This document shows positions 1-8,647 of a stretch of 58,448 bases of DNA, in pieces (position 1 is the first letter of the stretch; each line of letters begins with the position of its first letter). The notes under the pieces were generated by a model. The model was not told the DNA's origin, did not search any database, and saw only the letters and a list, made by a program, of their open reading frames with translations. The DNA lies in the NCBI GenBank assembly GCA_944386015.1, contig CALWZK010000006.1:1-58448 (forward strand), in the 5' to 3' direction. A program made the position numbers and the translations under genes. This DNA is from an uncultured Faecalibacterium sp. (GTDB lineage: Bacteria > Bacillota > Clostridia > Oscillospirales > Ruminococcaceae).

Positions 1-1
1 G

Positions 2-316
2 AAAAATACGATTCTGCAGTCTGCCAAGCTGATGGTCTCGGTGGAGGAAATCTTCCTCAACGGAGAAAAGGATTTGGCATACTCCACCAGCGTGTATGAG
101 CAGTATGTAAAGAGAATTGAGAGCATCGAAAAGTCGGTGGTTGAACTGCGGCTGAAAGCAGATGTGGCAGAAGCTGCAGAAAAGAAGAAACTGAATGAGC
201 AGATCAAAGAGGCAGAAGACTCAGTTCGCGCCATGCGCATTGCTCGCAAGTCCATGAACCGTTTTATCAGCTCCTTTGAAGTGGGGCTGTCTGCAGATAC
301 TGGAGAGCCCAGGTAA
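2..316 (+). CDS. 3' end of an unidentified coiled-coil-like protein (partial)
   Basis: An open frame enters from the left edge and stops at TAA 314-316. About 104 residues are visible. They are highly charged, with runs of Lys/Glu and a heptad-like pattern (VKRIESIEKSVVELRLKAD, then KKKLNEQIKEAEDS), which suggests a coiled coil. I do not recognise the family; it could be the C-terminus of a mobile-element or phage protein. The DNA here looks lower in GC than the uxuB-like gene that begins at the stop codon. The antisense frame is also open, but its translation is Ser-rich and resembles nothing, so the plus strand is preferred. Homology of the neighbouring minus-strand gene ends exactly here, so this segment looks like inserted DNA or a mis-assembly. 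Confidence 0.45.
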   Translation, partial: KNTILQSAKLMVSVEEIFLNGEKDLAYSTSVYEQYVKRIESIEKSVVELRLKADVAEAAEKKKLNEQIKEAEDSVRAMRIARKSMNRFISSFEVGLSADTGEPR

Positions 317-1182
317 TCCTCCACCACCAGATACTGGGGCCGCTCTGCGTTGACAAAAGCGGCGGTGTAGGTGTGCTTGGTGGTGACAAAGGGAGAAATG
401 TCCTCCAGGCCGTCGGCCAGCAGGCACTTCTCCACCTGATCATTGGGGCGGGGGGTAATCTTGTCGATCATGGACCAGGGGAAGGAAATCTTTTCTTCCA
501 GGTAGGCCAGCTCGTCGGCGCTGATTTTGCCGTTCTGCTTCCATGCACGGGCAATTTCCAGCACAGCGTTCTGGAGCTTTTCGCCGTTGTGGGAGCAGTT
601 GTCCATCGAAACCAGGGCCAGCGGGGCGCCGCAGGCGTGATAGCGGTCCAGGCAGAAAGCTGCCAGACGGGCCATCAGATGCCTGCATCCCTCTGGGCCG
701 TTCTCCATGTCGGCGGCCACTGCTGCGGACAGTTTGCCGTCGGGGCTGCGCAGGGCGTAGCCCTTGTCGGTGATGGTGAAGGAGACCATCTGCAGAGAGG
801 GCGCTTCAAAAATTTCCTTGACCCGGGCCGAGTCCTCCAGCAAAGTGAGGCTCTCGGAGATGGAGCCCACCACTTCCTTTTCCATGCTGCCGTCGGGGCA
901 GAGGGTCACAGCAATGGAAAGATTGTCGTAGGGGCGGTAGCAGCGGGTGATGATTTCGTCGTCGTAGCTCTCGCAGCAGATGACGCCGGTGTCGCTCTCA
1001 CCGGCCTCGATCAGGCGCTGGCACAGCACTGCAGGGAAAATGCGGAAGATGTTGCCTGCGCCGAAGTGGAGCCAGCGGGGCTGGGCTTTGGTGCGGCGTG
1101 CCACAGCCTCAGGGTCAAAGGCGGGCAGATGATAGCCGGGCCAGTTTTCGGGCTGGCGCAGGGATGCATAATTCAGTTTCAT
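317..1182 (-). CDS. uxuB: Mannitol dehydrogenase family protein (fructuronate reductase, UxuB-like), 3' part missing
   Basis: Starting at ATG 1180-1182, about 288 residues read as a mannitol-dehydrogenase family oxidoreductase (fructuronate/tagaturonate reductase type). Visible hallmarks are the N-terminal WLHFGAGNIFR nucleotide-binding loop, SLQMVSFTITDKGYAL, ALVSMDNCSHNGEKLQ, SFPWSMIDKITPRP and finally PQYLVVED. Family members run to about 540 residues, with the C-terminal domain following the VVED segment. Here recognisable sequence stops just after VVED, near 316. The frame stays open to the window edge but no longer looks like the family, so the catalytic C-terminal half is absent. The gene begins 5 bp after the uxuA stop and would have reduced fructuronate to mannonate in the same operon. 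It is probably an interrupted gene. Its operon position supports the uxuB name; specificity is inferred. Confidence 0.75.
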
Positions 1183-1187
1183 GGCGC

Positions 1188-2258
1188 TTACTTCTTTCCT
1201 TCCAGTTTGTCCAGCATATCCCATGCACCCAGGATGTACATGATGCCCAGGGCCCGGTCGTACAGGCCGTAGCCGGGGCGGCACTGCTCATGCCAGATGT
1301 GGCGGCCGTGGTCGGGGCGGATGTAGCCGGTAAAGCCGCAGTCGTGGTAGGCCTTGATGATGTCCAGAACCCCCACATCGCCGTCACAGTCCCGGTGGGA
1401 CACTTCGCAGAAGTCGCCGTTGGCAAAGTGCTTGACGTTGCGGATATGGGCAAAGGCGATGCGGTCGCAGTAGGTGCGGACGATATCTGCCACATTGTTC
1501 TTGGGGTTGGAGCCCAGGGAGCCCGAGCACAGGCACAGGCAGTTGTTGGGATGGTCCACCATCTTCAGGAAGCGGCCGATGGACTCCTTGTCCACCAGCA
1601 GCCGGGGCAGGCCGAAGATATCCCAGGGGGGATCGTCCTGGTGGATGGCCATCTTGATGCCGGTCTCCTCACAGACAGGCATGATGGCTTCCAGGAAGTA
1701 TTTCAGGTTGTCCCACAGCATCTCCTTGGTGACGGGGGCGTAAGCGGCAAACAGCTCTTTCAGTTTGGCCATCCGCTCCGGCTCCCAGCCGGGCATGGTG
1801 TAGCCCTTGGAGCCTTCCAGGATGTATTTGGCCATCTCCATGGGGTCATCCTGGATCAGATCCTTCTGGTAATACATGGCGGTGGAGCCATCGGGCAGGG
1901 GGTGGAACAGGTCGGTGCGGGTCCAGTCAAACACCGGCATGAAGTTGTAGGTGACCACTTTGACCCCGGCCCTGCCCAGATTGCGCAGGGTGGTGATGTA
2001 GTTCTCGATGTACTGGTCCCGGGTGGGACGGCCAATCTTGATGTCGTCGTGGACATTCACCGATTCCACCACGTCGATGTTGAAGCCGGCGGCTTCGATC
2101 CGCGCCTTTTCGGCGGCGATTTCCTCCGGCTCCCACACTTCGCCGGGCTGCTTGTGATGCAGGGCCCACACGATGCCGGTGACGCCGGGGATCTGACGGA
2201 TCTGCTCCAGGGTGATGGAGTCATTGCCTTCGCCGTACCAGCGGAATGTCATTTGCAT
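1188..2258 (-). CDS. uxuA: Mannonate dehydratase
   Basis: The 356-residue product is mannonate dehydratase, which converts D-mannonate to 2-keto-3-deoxygluconate in cytoplasmic glucuronate breakdown. The length is normal for the short Firmicutes form. It opens with MTFRWYGEGNDSITLEQIRQ and carries GVTGIVWALHH, the VESVNVHDDIKIG strand and YNFMPVFDWTRTDL, all typical of this metal-dependent TIM-barrel family. Later it has MAIHQDDPPWDIFGLPRLL and FAHIRNVKHF, which supply metal and substrate ligands. It sits between the zinc dehydrogenase gene (21 bp upstream) and the uxuB-like gene in one minus-strand operon with a TRAP transporter. This supports uptake and oxidation of a hexuronate or related sugar acid. 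Confidence 0.95.
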   Translation of the reverse strand: MQMTFRWYGEGNDSITLEQIRQIPGVTGIVWALHHKQPGEVWEPEEIAAEKARIEAAGFNIDVVESVNVHDDIKIGRPTRDQYIENYITTLRNLGRAGVKVVTYNFMPVFDWTRTDLFHPLPDGSTAMYYQKDLIQDDPMEMAKYILEGSKGYTMPGWEPERMAKLKELFAAYAPVTKEMLWDNLKYFLEAIMPVCEETGIKMAIHQDDPPWDIFGLPRLLVDKESIGRFLKMVDHPNNCLCLCSGSLGSNPKNNVADIVRTYCDRIAFAHIRNVKHFANGDFCEVSHRDCDGDVGVLDIIKAYHDCGFTGYIRPDHGRHIWHEQCRPGYGLYDRALGIMYILGAWDMLDKLEGKK

Positions 2259-2279
2259 GGAAGAATCCTCCTTTTTGGC

Positions 2280-3305
2280 TCAGCGGTCAAAGGTCAGCAC
2301 GATCTTGCGGATGGAGGGATCATGGCTGTCGTTGAAGTCAAAGGCTTTCTGGGCATCCAGGAAGTTGAAGGTATGGGAGACGCTGTTGCTCAGATCCACC
2401 TTGCCCTCGTTGACCAGGTCGATGACGGCCTGGAACTTGCGGTTCTGCAGGCGGCTGCCCCGGACATCCAGCTCCTTGGAGGTGATGACGAACTGGTTGA
2501 TCTCGTCGGGGGCCACGCTGAAGCCCATGGTGATGACGCGGCCGGCATTGCCGGTGGCCTGGCAGGCGGTCAGCAGGCTGCCCTTGAAGCAGGCAGCGTC
2601 GATGGTGACGGTGGGGCCGTAGCCGTCGGTCAGCTCGTGAGCCCGGGCCACCACATCCTCGGTGCGGCTGTTGATGACGTCGGTGGCGCCGTGCTGCAGG
2701 CTTTCGGACAGCTTGGCATCGTCGATATCCACCATGATCAGCTTGTTGGGGTGGTACAGCCGGGCAATCCGCAGGATGCTGTTGCCCAGGGCGCCGGCGC
2801 CGATGATCATCAGGTTGTCCTCTGCGCACAGCTCGGCACGGCTGCAGGCCTGGACGGCGATGGTGGTGGGCTCGATCATGACGGCGTCTTCGTCCTTCAG
2901 GAAGTCGGGCAGCAGGTAGCAGTCCTTCTCAGGCACCACCATGTACTCCCGGTAGCCGCCGTCCAGATGGACGCCCCGGACCTGCAGGTTGCCGCAGACA
3001 TTGGGGCGGCCCTTGCGGCAGGCGTAGCAGTGGCCGCAGGCAGTGACCTGGTCGATGATGACCCGGTCCCCCACCTTCCGGTTGGTGACGCCGCTGCCCA
3101 CTGCCTCGATGACACCCACCATCTCGTGGCCGATGACCCGGGGATAGGTGGCGGCAGCATTGGTGCCGTGATAGATGCCCACGTCAGAGCCGCAGATGCC
3201 GGCGGCTTTCATCTTGACCAGGACCTGATCGGGCTGCTCAATTTTGGGCATATCCATATCGATGACTTTCAGTTCGTTGGGCTTAACAATTTGAATGGCT
3301 TTCAT
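2280..3305 (-). CDS. Zinc-dependent medium-chain dehydrogenase (L-galactonate/L-gulonate 5-dehydrogenase-like)
   Basis: The 341-residue product is a medium-chain zinc alcohol dehydrogenase. The catalytic zinc site is visible as GICGSDVGIYHG with Cys near residue 38, followed by the GHEMVGVIEAVG segment. The structural zinc lobe is CGHCYACRKGRPNVC. The NAD-binding Rossmann loop is MIIGAGALGNSILRIA, and MVDIDDAKL follows at the next strand, consistent with NAD preference. In the family this branch (LgoD, RspB, sorbitol dehydrogenase-like) oxidises C5 hydroxyls of sugar acids. In this operon it would feed a hexonate such as L-galactonate or L-gulonate toward the uxuB/uxuA steps. The exact substrate cannot be read from sequence. 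A 67 bp gap separates it from dctM. Confidence 0.85.
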   Translation of the reverse strand: MKAIQIVKPNELKVIDMDMPKIEQPDQVLVKMKAAGICGSDVGIYHGTNAAATYPRVIGHEMVGVIEAVGSGVTNRKVGDRVIIDQVTACGHCYACRKGRPNVCGNLQVRGVHLDGGYREYMVVPEKDCYLLPDFLKDEDAVMIEPTTIAVQACSRAELCAEDNLMIIGAGALGNSILRIARLYHPNKLIMVDIDDAKLSESLQHGATDVINSRTEDVVARAHELTDGYGPTVTIDAACFKGSLLTACQATGNAGRVITMGFSVAPDEINQFVITSKELDVRGSRLQNRKFQAVIDLVNEGKVDLSNSVSHTFNFLDAQKAFDFNDSHDPSIRKIVLTFDR

Positions 3306-3372
3306 AACAATACTCCTGTTCTGCCCTGTGGGGCGGTATTTGATGAAATCAAAATCGAAACAATCGGGGGCA

Positions 3373-4656
3373 TCAGCCGCCGGTGAAGAAGTTCATGGGC
3401 ACGGTGACGAGCTGGGGGAACAGCACCATCAGCAGCAGGACCACGGCCTCTGCAATCAGGAAGGGCCAGATGGATTTGACAATCCGCTGCATGTTGATGT
3501 GGCTGGCGTCGCAGGCCACGTTCAGGACGGTGCCCACCGGCGGGGTCAGAAGGCCCATGACGGTGACGATGATGAACACCACGCCGAAGTAGGCGGGGTC
3601 GATGCCGGCAGCCTTGATGGCGGGCAGCAGCACCGGGGTCAGGATCATGATGGTGGGGGTGACGTCCATCGAGGTGCCCACCAGCAGCACCAGCAGGCAG
3701 ATGACCAGCATCAGCAGGGTGGGGCTGCCCAGGAAGGGATTCAGCAGGGCGGTGACGGTGGCCGGGATGTTGGCAACGGTCATCATCCACGAAGACACCA
3801 TGGCGGCTGCAGCCAGGAACATGATGACGGCGGAGGACTTGGCGGCCGAGACCAGGCAGTCCATCAGCATCGAGATCTTGAACTCACGGTAGATGAAGAT
3901 GCCCACAATCAGCGCATAGGCCACGCAGATAACGCCGGCTTCGGTGGCGGTGAATTTGCCGCTGCGCAGGCCCACCAGGATCAGGACGGGGAGCAGCAGG
4001 GCCCAGATGCCGTCCAGCAGGGCTTTGGCAATCTCTTTCATGCTCTGGCGGGGGGCGGTGGGCAGGTTGTCCTTTTTGGCGATGAAGAACCACACCACGC
4101 ACAGGGCGGCGGACAGGTAGACAGCGGGAGCGATGCCGCCCATAAACAGTTCGGTGACCGATACGCTGGCCTGGACGCCGAAGATAATCATGGGCACCGA
4201 GGGGGGCATGATGGGGGAAAGGATGTTGCCGGCAGCCACCAGGGCGGTGCTGCGGTCCCGGTTGTAGCCGGCGCGGACCATCATGGGGATCAGGATGACG
4301 CCCAGGGCTGCGGTGGAAGCTACAGCCGAGCCCATGATGCTGGCGAACAGCAGGATGGCCAGGATGGAGACATAGCCCAGGCCGCCGCGGACATGGCCCA
4401 CCAGGGCGTTGGCAAAATTGACGATCCGCTTGGTGATGCCGCCGCGGTTCATCAGCTCACCGGTGAGCACGAAGAAGGGAACGGCCATCATCGAAAAGGA
4501 ATCGGCGCCGGAAAAAAGGTTCTGGGAAAGAATCTGGGCGTTGAAGCCGTTGAGGAACAGCATCATGCACACGCCGCTGAACATCAGGGAAAAGCAGATG
4601 GGAACCCCGATCAGGATGCCGCCCACCAGCGCGGCCAGGAATACCACCAACGTCAT
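3373..4656 (-). CDS. dctM: TRAP transporter large permease (DctM family)
   Basis: The 427-residue product is the 12-13 helix large membrane subunit of a tripartite ATP-independent periplasmic-type transporter. It runs as alternating hydrophobic helices and polar loops from MTLVVFLAALVGGILIGVPICF onward. Family features include the NRGGITKRIVNFANALVGH loop, SPIMPPSVPMIIFGV and the LTPPVGTVLNVACDAS segment near the C-terminus. It carries substrate and sodium in symport, fed by the binding protein DctP. The start codon overlaps the dctQ stop by 4 bp, so the two membrane subunits are translationally coupled. Genome context points to a hexuronate or aldonate as substrate. Confidence 0.95.
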   Translation of the reverse strand: MTLVVFLAALVGGILIGVPICFSLMFSGVCMMLFLNGFNAQILSQNLFSGADSFSMMAVPFFVLTGELMNRGGITKRIVNFANALVGHVRGGLGYVSILAILLFASIMGSAVASTAALGVILIPMMVRAGYNRDRSTALVAAGNILSPIMPPSVPMIIFGVQASVSVTELFMGGIAPAVYLSAALCVVWFFIAKKDNLPTAPRQSMKEIAKALLDGIWALLLPVLILVGLRSGKFTATEAGVICVAYALIVGIFIYREFKISMLMDCLVSAAKSSAVIMFLAAAAMVSSWMMTVANIPATVTALLNPFLGSPTLLMLVICLLVLLVGTSMDVTPTIMILTPVLLPAIKAAGIDPAYFGVVFIIVTVMGLLTPPVGTVLNVACDASHINMQRIVKSIWPFLIAEAVVLLLMVLFPQLVTVPMNFFTGG

Positions 4657-5204
4657 TGTTTGTTACCTCCCTTGTCGTCGTCCGGCTGCGCGGCGGATTC
4701 TGCATCTTCAACCGAGCCGGTTACCATGCTGGAAATTTCGTCGGGGTGGGTGAGAGCGTGGACAATGTTGGCCACAGCCAGGATGGCGATGGAAACGCCG
4801 GTGATGATGCCCACACTGTACAGCAGTGCGTAGGAGATGCCCAGGGCTGCAGTGCGGGATGCCACGTTCTGGATCACCATTTTGACCGAGCCGTGGACCA
4901 GGATGCACATCAGTGCGGTGATGATCGCCTGGGAAACCACATACAGGACCAGCTGCACCCGGGGGCTGGCTTTGGCGGTGAGGATGTCAACGGTCATGTG
5001 GTCGTCGGACCGCATGGCGCTGATGGCGCCGATGTAGGTGACAAACACGAACAGATAGCGGGACAGCTCTTCCGACCAGGTGAGGCCGGAGTTGAAGAAG
5101 ATGCGCAGCACCACGTTCAGGAACACGAACAGAACCATGCAGCCTGTCACGATGCCGGTGAGGATATCGATGGCTTTGAAAAGTTTGTCCAGAAAGGATT
5201 TCAT
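4653..5204 (-). CDS. dctQ: TRAP transporter small permease (DctQ family)
   Basis: The 183-residue product is the four-helix small subunit of the TRAP transporter. It shows the typical LFVFLNVVLRIFFNSGLTWSEELSRYLFVFVTYIGAI segment followed by a short amphipathic DDHMTVDIL stretch, both standard for DctQ. The C-terminus is a charged tail of about 25 residues (DEISSMVTGSVEDAES onward). It ends inside the dctM start (4 bp overlap) and starts 10 bp after dctP ends. It pairs with DctM to form the membrane complex. Confidence 0.93.
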   Translation of the reverse strand: MKSFLDKLFKAIDILTGIVTGCMVLFVFLNVVLRIFFNSGLTWSEELSRYLFVFVTYIGAISAMRSDDHMTVDILTAKASPRVQLVLYVVSQAIITALMCILVHGSVKMVIQNVASRTAALGISYALLYSVGIITGVSIAILAVANIVHALTHPDEISSMVTGSVEDAESAAQPDDDKGGNKQ

Positions 5205-5214
5205 GGTGCCCTCC

Positions 5215-6231
5215 TTATTCGATGTTATTGATCATCTCACGAACGGCCGGGGCCCATTCATACTGGGAATCCAGGTAATCGTAGACCGGCTGAATCTTTT
5301 CGATCATGGCGGCGCGGTCCTCCTCGGTCAGGTCGGTGACGGTAAGGCCTTCGTCGATCATAAACTGACGGTCTGCTTCCATCTGGTCGATGTACATATC
5401 CCAGGCAGCATCCGAAGCGGCCTTGGCTGCCTCCTGAAATACCTGCTGGTCAGCGGGGTCCATGCTGTTCCACAGCTCGTCGCCGGCAAACAGCTCCAGA
5501 GAAGTGATGATGTGGTCGGTGTAGTAGACATAGTCCTGTACTTCATACCAGCCCTCACTCCTGACCGTGGACAGGGGGTTGTCCTGGCCGTCCACCACGC
5601 CCTGCTCCAGAGAGGTAAAGACTTCGCCCATGTCCATAATCACCACGTTGGCGCCCAGGCTCTCAGCCAGCCGGACATGGATGGGGTTGTTGGGCATCCG
5701 CAGTTTCTGGCCCTTGAAATCATCCAGGCTGTTCAGCTCCTTGTTGGAGGTAAACTCACGGGCGCCGTTGGGGAACCAGCTCAGCAGCTGCACGGGCTGT
5801 TCCTTCTCGACTTCTTCGGTGATGTAGTCGCCCAGTTCTCCCTGATAGCAGCGCCGTGCGTGCTCCACATCCCGGAACACAAAGGGAAAATCGGGAATGG
5901 CCATCACCGGTGTTTCCGACCACATGGAAGTGCCTACGACGCACATTTCCACGATGCCGCTGCGGGTGTAGTCGTAGGTGACCTTTTCACTGCCCAGCAC
6001 GCCGGAATCGTACAGCTGGATGTCGTAGCGGCCGTTGGTCTGCTCTTCCACCATGGGCTTGAATACTTCTTCCATCGCAATGGCCGCAGGGGTCTGGCTG
6101 GACACGCAGATGGCAACTTTGACCAGTTTGCCGCCGTTGGTCTGGGAAGAACAGCCGCTCAGGAGTCCCGCCAGCAGCGCACATGCAGTGAAGCAAGTCA
6201 ATCCGCGTTTGACAATGTTTAAATGCTTCAT
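5215..6231 (-). CDS. dctP: TRAP transporter substrate-binding lipoprotein (DctP family)
   Basis: The 338-residue product is the extracellular solute receptor of the TRAP system. The N-terminus is a lipoprotein signal, with a Lys/Arg start, a hydrophobic stretch and the lipobox LLSGC at residues 23-27, so it should be tethered outside the membrane. Family landmarks are GVLGSEKVTYDYTRSGIVEM, VFRDVEHARR, a KLRMPNNPIHVRLAESLGANV strand with the Arg that usually binds the carboxylate, and GEVFTSLEQGVVDGQDNPLS. It is the first gene of the minus-strand operon, preceded by a GAAGGAGG ribosome site, so binding protein, permeases and enzymes are co-transcribed. The ligand is probably a sugar acid, inferred from uxuA. 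Confidence 0.95.
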   Translation of the reverse strand: MKHLNIVKRGLTCFTACALLAGLLSGCSSQTNGGKLVKVAICVSSQTPAAIAMEEVFKPMVEEQTNGRYDIQLYDSGVLGSEKVTYDYTRSGIVEMCVVGTSMWSETPVMAIPDFPFVFRDVEHARRCYQGELGDYITEEVEKEQPVQLLSWFPNGAREFTSNKELNSLDDFKGQKLRMPNNPIHVRLAESLGANVVIMDMGEVFTSLEQGVVDGQDNPLSTVRSEGWYEVQDYVYYTDHIITSLELFAGDELWNSMDPADQQVFQEAAKAASDAAWDMYIDQMEADRQFMIDEGLTVTDLTEEDRAAMIEKIQPVYDYLDSQYEWAPAVREMINNIE

Positions 6232-6274
6232 TTGATTGATGAACCTCCTTCAATTTTTTACGTCAGGCCTGTTA

Positions 6275-6302
6275 GTAATATGTTAACATGCTGACATGTC
6301 AA
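6275..6302 (-). promoter_or_regulatory. Promoter and palindromic operator of the dctP-uxu operon
   Basis: On the minus strand a consensus -35 TTGACA (6297-6302) is followed after 16 bp by TATTAC (6275-6280). The spacer and -35 are covered by an inverted repeat, TTAACATG / CATGTCAA (6283-6290 and 6295-6302, 4 bp spacer, one mismatch). A FadR-type GntR repressor bound there would block RNA polymerase. The obvious candidate is the regulator encoded next door at 6439-7167. Confidence 0.7.
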
Positions 6303-6377
6303 TGCCGATCGGTCAAAACAAACGATTATGTTTAAAGTATTTTGTGCATATTTTCGAAATAGCCCGGAACAAAAAAG

Positions 6378-6413
6378 AACCCGCCCTGCAGGGGTTAGCC
6401 TGCAGGACGGGTT
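6378..6413 (-). terminator. Intrinsic terminator of the GntR regulator gene
   Basis: Two 13-base arms (6378-6390 and 6401-6413) pair with one G-T wobble around a 10 base loop. Read on the minus strand, the stem is followed by a T-rich run (complement of 6371-6376). It lies just after the regulator stop codon. Confidence 0.8.
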
Positions 6414-6438
6414 TTGTATCTTTGGGGAAGCTGTGCAG

Positions 6439-7167
6439 TTACAGGGAGCCGATTTGAATCCCCACCGGTTCATCGCCGGTTTTAAAGTAATCGGGATAGC
6501 GGCTGATCAGGTCTGCTTTTTCATAGTTAATGCGTTTGACGTGGCTGTTCATTTCCTGGCGGACCCCGTCGAGGTCGCCGTGTTCCATCTTCTCCAGAAT
6601 GCGGACATGCTGGCGGATGGCGTTGACGATGGTGTCCTCCACCTGGACGGTGAGGACACGGATGCGGTTATAGTGGCCGTTGGAATTCATAATCAATTCC
6701 CAGGCCAGCTGCTGGCCCGCCGCCTCAAAGAAAACCTGATGCATCCGATTGTCCGCCCCCACAAAGTCGGCATACCGTTTTTCATCATAGCAGCGCTTCT
6801 GCTCTTCAATACTCTGACGAATCTGTGCGAAGTGTTCCGGTTTGCAGTTCTGCAAAAACAATTCTATGACAGGGAGCTCCAGGCTTTCCCGCACAAAGCG
6901 TTCCTGTTCCACCCGGGCCAGGTTGATGCGGGACACCACCGTCTCCCGCTGGGGGATGATATCCACCAGCTCTTCTCCCTGCAGCCGGATGAATGCTTCC
7001 CGAACCGGGGTCCGGCTTACATGCAGGCGATCTGCCATTTCCTTTGTGCTCATGACGGTGCCGGGGGCCAGCTGTAACGTCAGGATTCCTTGTTTCAGGA
7101 CATAGTATACTGCACCTTGTACCGAGTGATCGTTGCGAGCCTGCGCGACCATTCTTTCCGCCTCCAT
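6439..7167 (-). CDS. GntR family transcriptional regulator (FadR/FCD subfamily)
   Basis: The 242-residue product has an N-terminal winged helix-turn-helix at residues 15-85: VYYVLKQGILTLQLAPGT, then the recognition region MADRLHVSRTPVREAFIRLQGEELVDIIPQR. An all-helical FCD effector-binding domain follows at about 95-220, with acidic and histidine residues in DNRMHQVFFEAAG and the VNAIRQHVRILEKMEHGD helix, where the metal-coordinating His residues of the family lie. FCD regulators commonly control sugar-acid operons and are released by a pathway intermediate. It lies immediately upstream of the TRAP/uxu operon on the same strand but has its own terminator, so it is transcribed separately. It probably represses that operon and perhaps itself. 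Confidence 0.93.
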   Translation of the reverse strand: MEAERMVAQARNDHSVQGAVYYVLKQGILTLQLAPGTVMSTKEMADRLHVSRTPVREAFIRLQGEELVDIIPQRETVVSRINLARVEQERFVRESLELPVIELFLQNCKPEHFAQIRQSIEEQKRCYDEKRYADFVGADNRMHQVFFEAAGQQLAWELIMNSNGHYNRIRVLTVQVEDTIVNAIRQHVRILEKMEHGDLDGVRQEMNSHVKRINYEKADLISRYPDYFKTGDEPVGIQIGSL

Positions 7168-7187
7168 TGCAAATCGTTTATATTCAA

Positions 7188-7200
7188 TAATATGCTAACA
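7188..7200. promoter_or_regulatory. Possible operator copy upstream of the GntR regulator
   Basis: TAATATGCTAACA lies 21-33 bp upstream of the regulator start and repeats 12 of 13 bases of TAATATGTTAACA at 6276-6288 in the dctP promoter. A shared site in both promoters suggests autoregulation. The rest of the 7168-7467 stretch holds no gene I can support. Confidence 0.4.
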
Positions 7201-7467
7201 CAACAGCTTAAAAAAAGCAAGTGATCACAAGGATTTGCACGGTTTATCGGACAATTTTGCCTGAAGCAGCGCGGGTGCTTTGGACGGGATCGAAATGCGG
7301 GAAACCGGTTTTTACAATCCTGAAAAAGGTGCCTCATTCCCAGGGGATCCAGGTGCTTTTTATTCTGCTCTTCTGCCCGCATCTTGCGCAAATACATCCT
7401 GTGCCAATGGATTTTATGCCCGGTTGGTTTGCATAAAATGGAACAGCTGTGTTGAAATGACTGGGGC

Positions 7468-8586
7468 TTAGCCCTTTGCTATTTTTTTGAATTCAGATAG
7501 CCATGCGTTCCAGTTTAATTTTTCTTCATAATATTTTCGGGCCTGCATGGAATATTTCAGATACATATTTTGATCAAACATTTCCCGGATTGCATTTGAA
7601 AAATCTTCTGCAGTTGAACCTGCAGGCAGACACCGGCCTGTAACGCGATCCAAAACGTAAGTGGCCGTTCCTCCCGTACTATAAGTAAAGGCGGGCAAAG
7701 CATACATGGCCGCTTCGGCAAAAACAATACCGGCACATTCTGCTTTTGTAGGAAGAATAAATACGTCACTTTTCCGGTAGCACGCAATCATTCTGGCATA
7801 CTCGGCTGCAATGTTTTTATTGAGCCACCCTGTAAAGGTGACATTCTCATAATGAGTTCCTTCCGGAGCATCCAAACCAACGATGGTCAGATCGTATCTG
7901 CGCTTTTGATCCGATGCATTTAAAATCCTGAGGCATTCCAAAGCCAGGTCGGCTCCTTTTCTCTCCCAATCCATACCGCAAAACAACAAATGAATGGACG
8001 AATCGTCTGTGCCCTTTCTTTTTTTGGGTGGGTTGTACTGATCTTTTAAATTTGCGCCAAAAGGCAAAACATGGATCTTTTCCGGCGCGATGCCATAGTG
8101 GTTTATGGCGTCGTTTTTGGCCCAGTCACTGGAATGGATGACTTCATCGGCGTTTTGAAGGGCTCTGCCTTCTTGTAAATTTCCAACCTTTTGATCGTGT
8201 GCAGATTCAAAGAAGTAGTAATCGATCATGGCGTGATAGGTTGCATCACTTAAATAGATTAATCTTGTGTTCGCCGGCATTTTTAAATCTGCAATCAGAT
8301 CTGAGGCCGCCGGCGCAAAAAACAATTCACAACCCTCTGCTGCGGCTTGCGCAACCATTTTTTGACATTTCAAAGATTCAATGGGGAGCCATCGCAACCG
8401 TCTGATTTTGTTATGCGTGATGATTCGGATGGCTTTCTGAACAGCTTTATGAATCAGACATTCTTTGACAATGATCGGAATGATTTGATAGTCATTGGAT
8501 AAAACATCCCTGACGAAACGAATGGTCCCGCTCCATTGTGCTTGGTCATCCAGATCTTTTTTGGAAATAAATCCCAATTTATTCAT
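7468..8586 (-). CDS. Glycosyltransferase family 4-like protein
   Basis: The product is a GT-B fold glycosyltransferase of about 372 residues. The C-terminal half carries the usual signature: IHLLFCGMDWERKGADLALE (donor-domain start), LTIVGLDAPEGTHYENVTFTG, and ILPTKAECAGIVFAEAAMYALPAF, which replaces the common E-x7-E patch with a related A-E-C-x-G-x-V-x-A-E form. A Ser/Thr-Gly-Gly-Thr loop and VTGRCLPAG follow. The start is set at ATG 8584-8586 (MNKLGFISKKD) because an AGAGG site lies 6 bp upstream. An upstream in-frame ATG at 8625 has no ribosome site and lies only about 17 bp from the predicted transcription start. It stands alone on the minus strand beside the plus-strand polysaccharide genes; its acceptor is unknown. 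Confidence 0.85.
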   Translation of the reverse strand: MNKLGFISKKDLDDQAQWSGTIRFVRDVLSNDYQIIPIIVKECLIHKAVQKAIRIITHNKIRRLRWLPIESLKCQKMVAQAAAEGCELFFAPAASDLIADLKMPANTRLIYLSDATYHAMIDYYFFESAHDQKVGNLQEGRALQNADEVIHSSDWAKNDAINHYGIAPEKIHVLPFGANLKDQYNPPKKRKGTDDSSIHLLFCGMDWERKGADLALECLRILNASDQKRRYDLTIVGLDAPEGTHYENVTFTGWLNKNIAAEYARMIACYRKSDVFILPTKAECAGIVFAEAAMYALPAFTYSTGGTATYVLDRVTGRCLPAGSTAEDFSNAIREMFDQNMYLKYSMQARKYYEEKLNWNAWLSEFKKIAKG

Positions 8587-8647
8587 GTTGGCCTCTGCCC
8601 TTTCAGAGTTGTTCTTTCCGGCCATGGTTCCATGGCTATCTGTTTAA

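Noticed and set aside
2-316. Identification of the left-edge frame as a site-specific recombinase C-terminus
   Set aside because: The charged helical pattern would fit, but no catalytic or zinc motif is visible, so the family was left unnamed.
1098-3386. A 762-codon plus-strand open frame across uxuA and the dehydrogenase gene
   Set aside because: It is antisense to two clearly recognisable genes; its His/Gly/Val-rich translation matches nothing and results from high GC at codon position 3 of the real genes.
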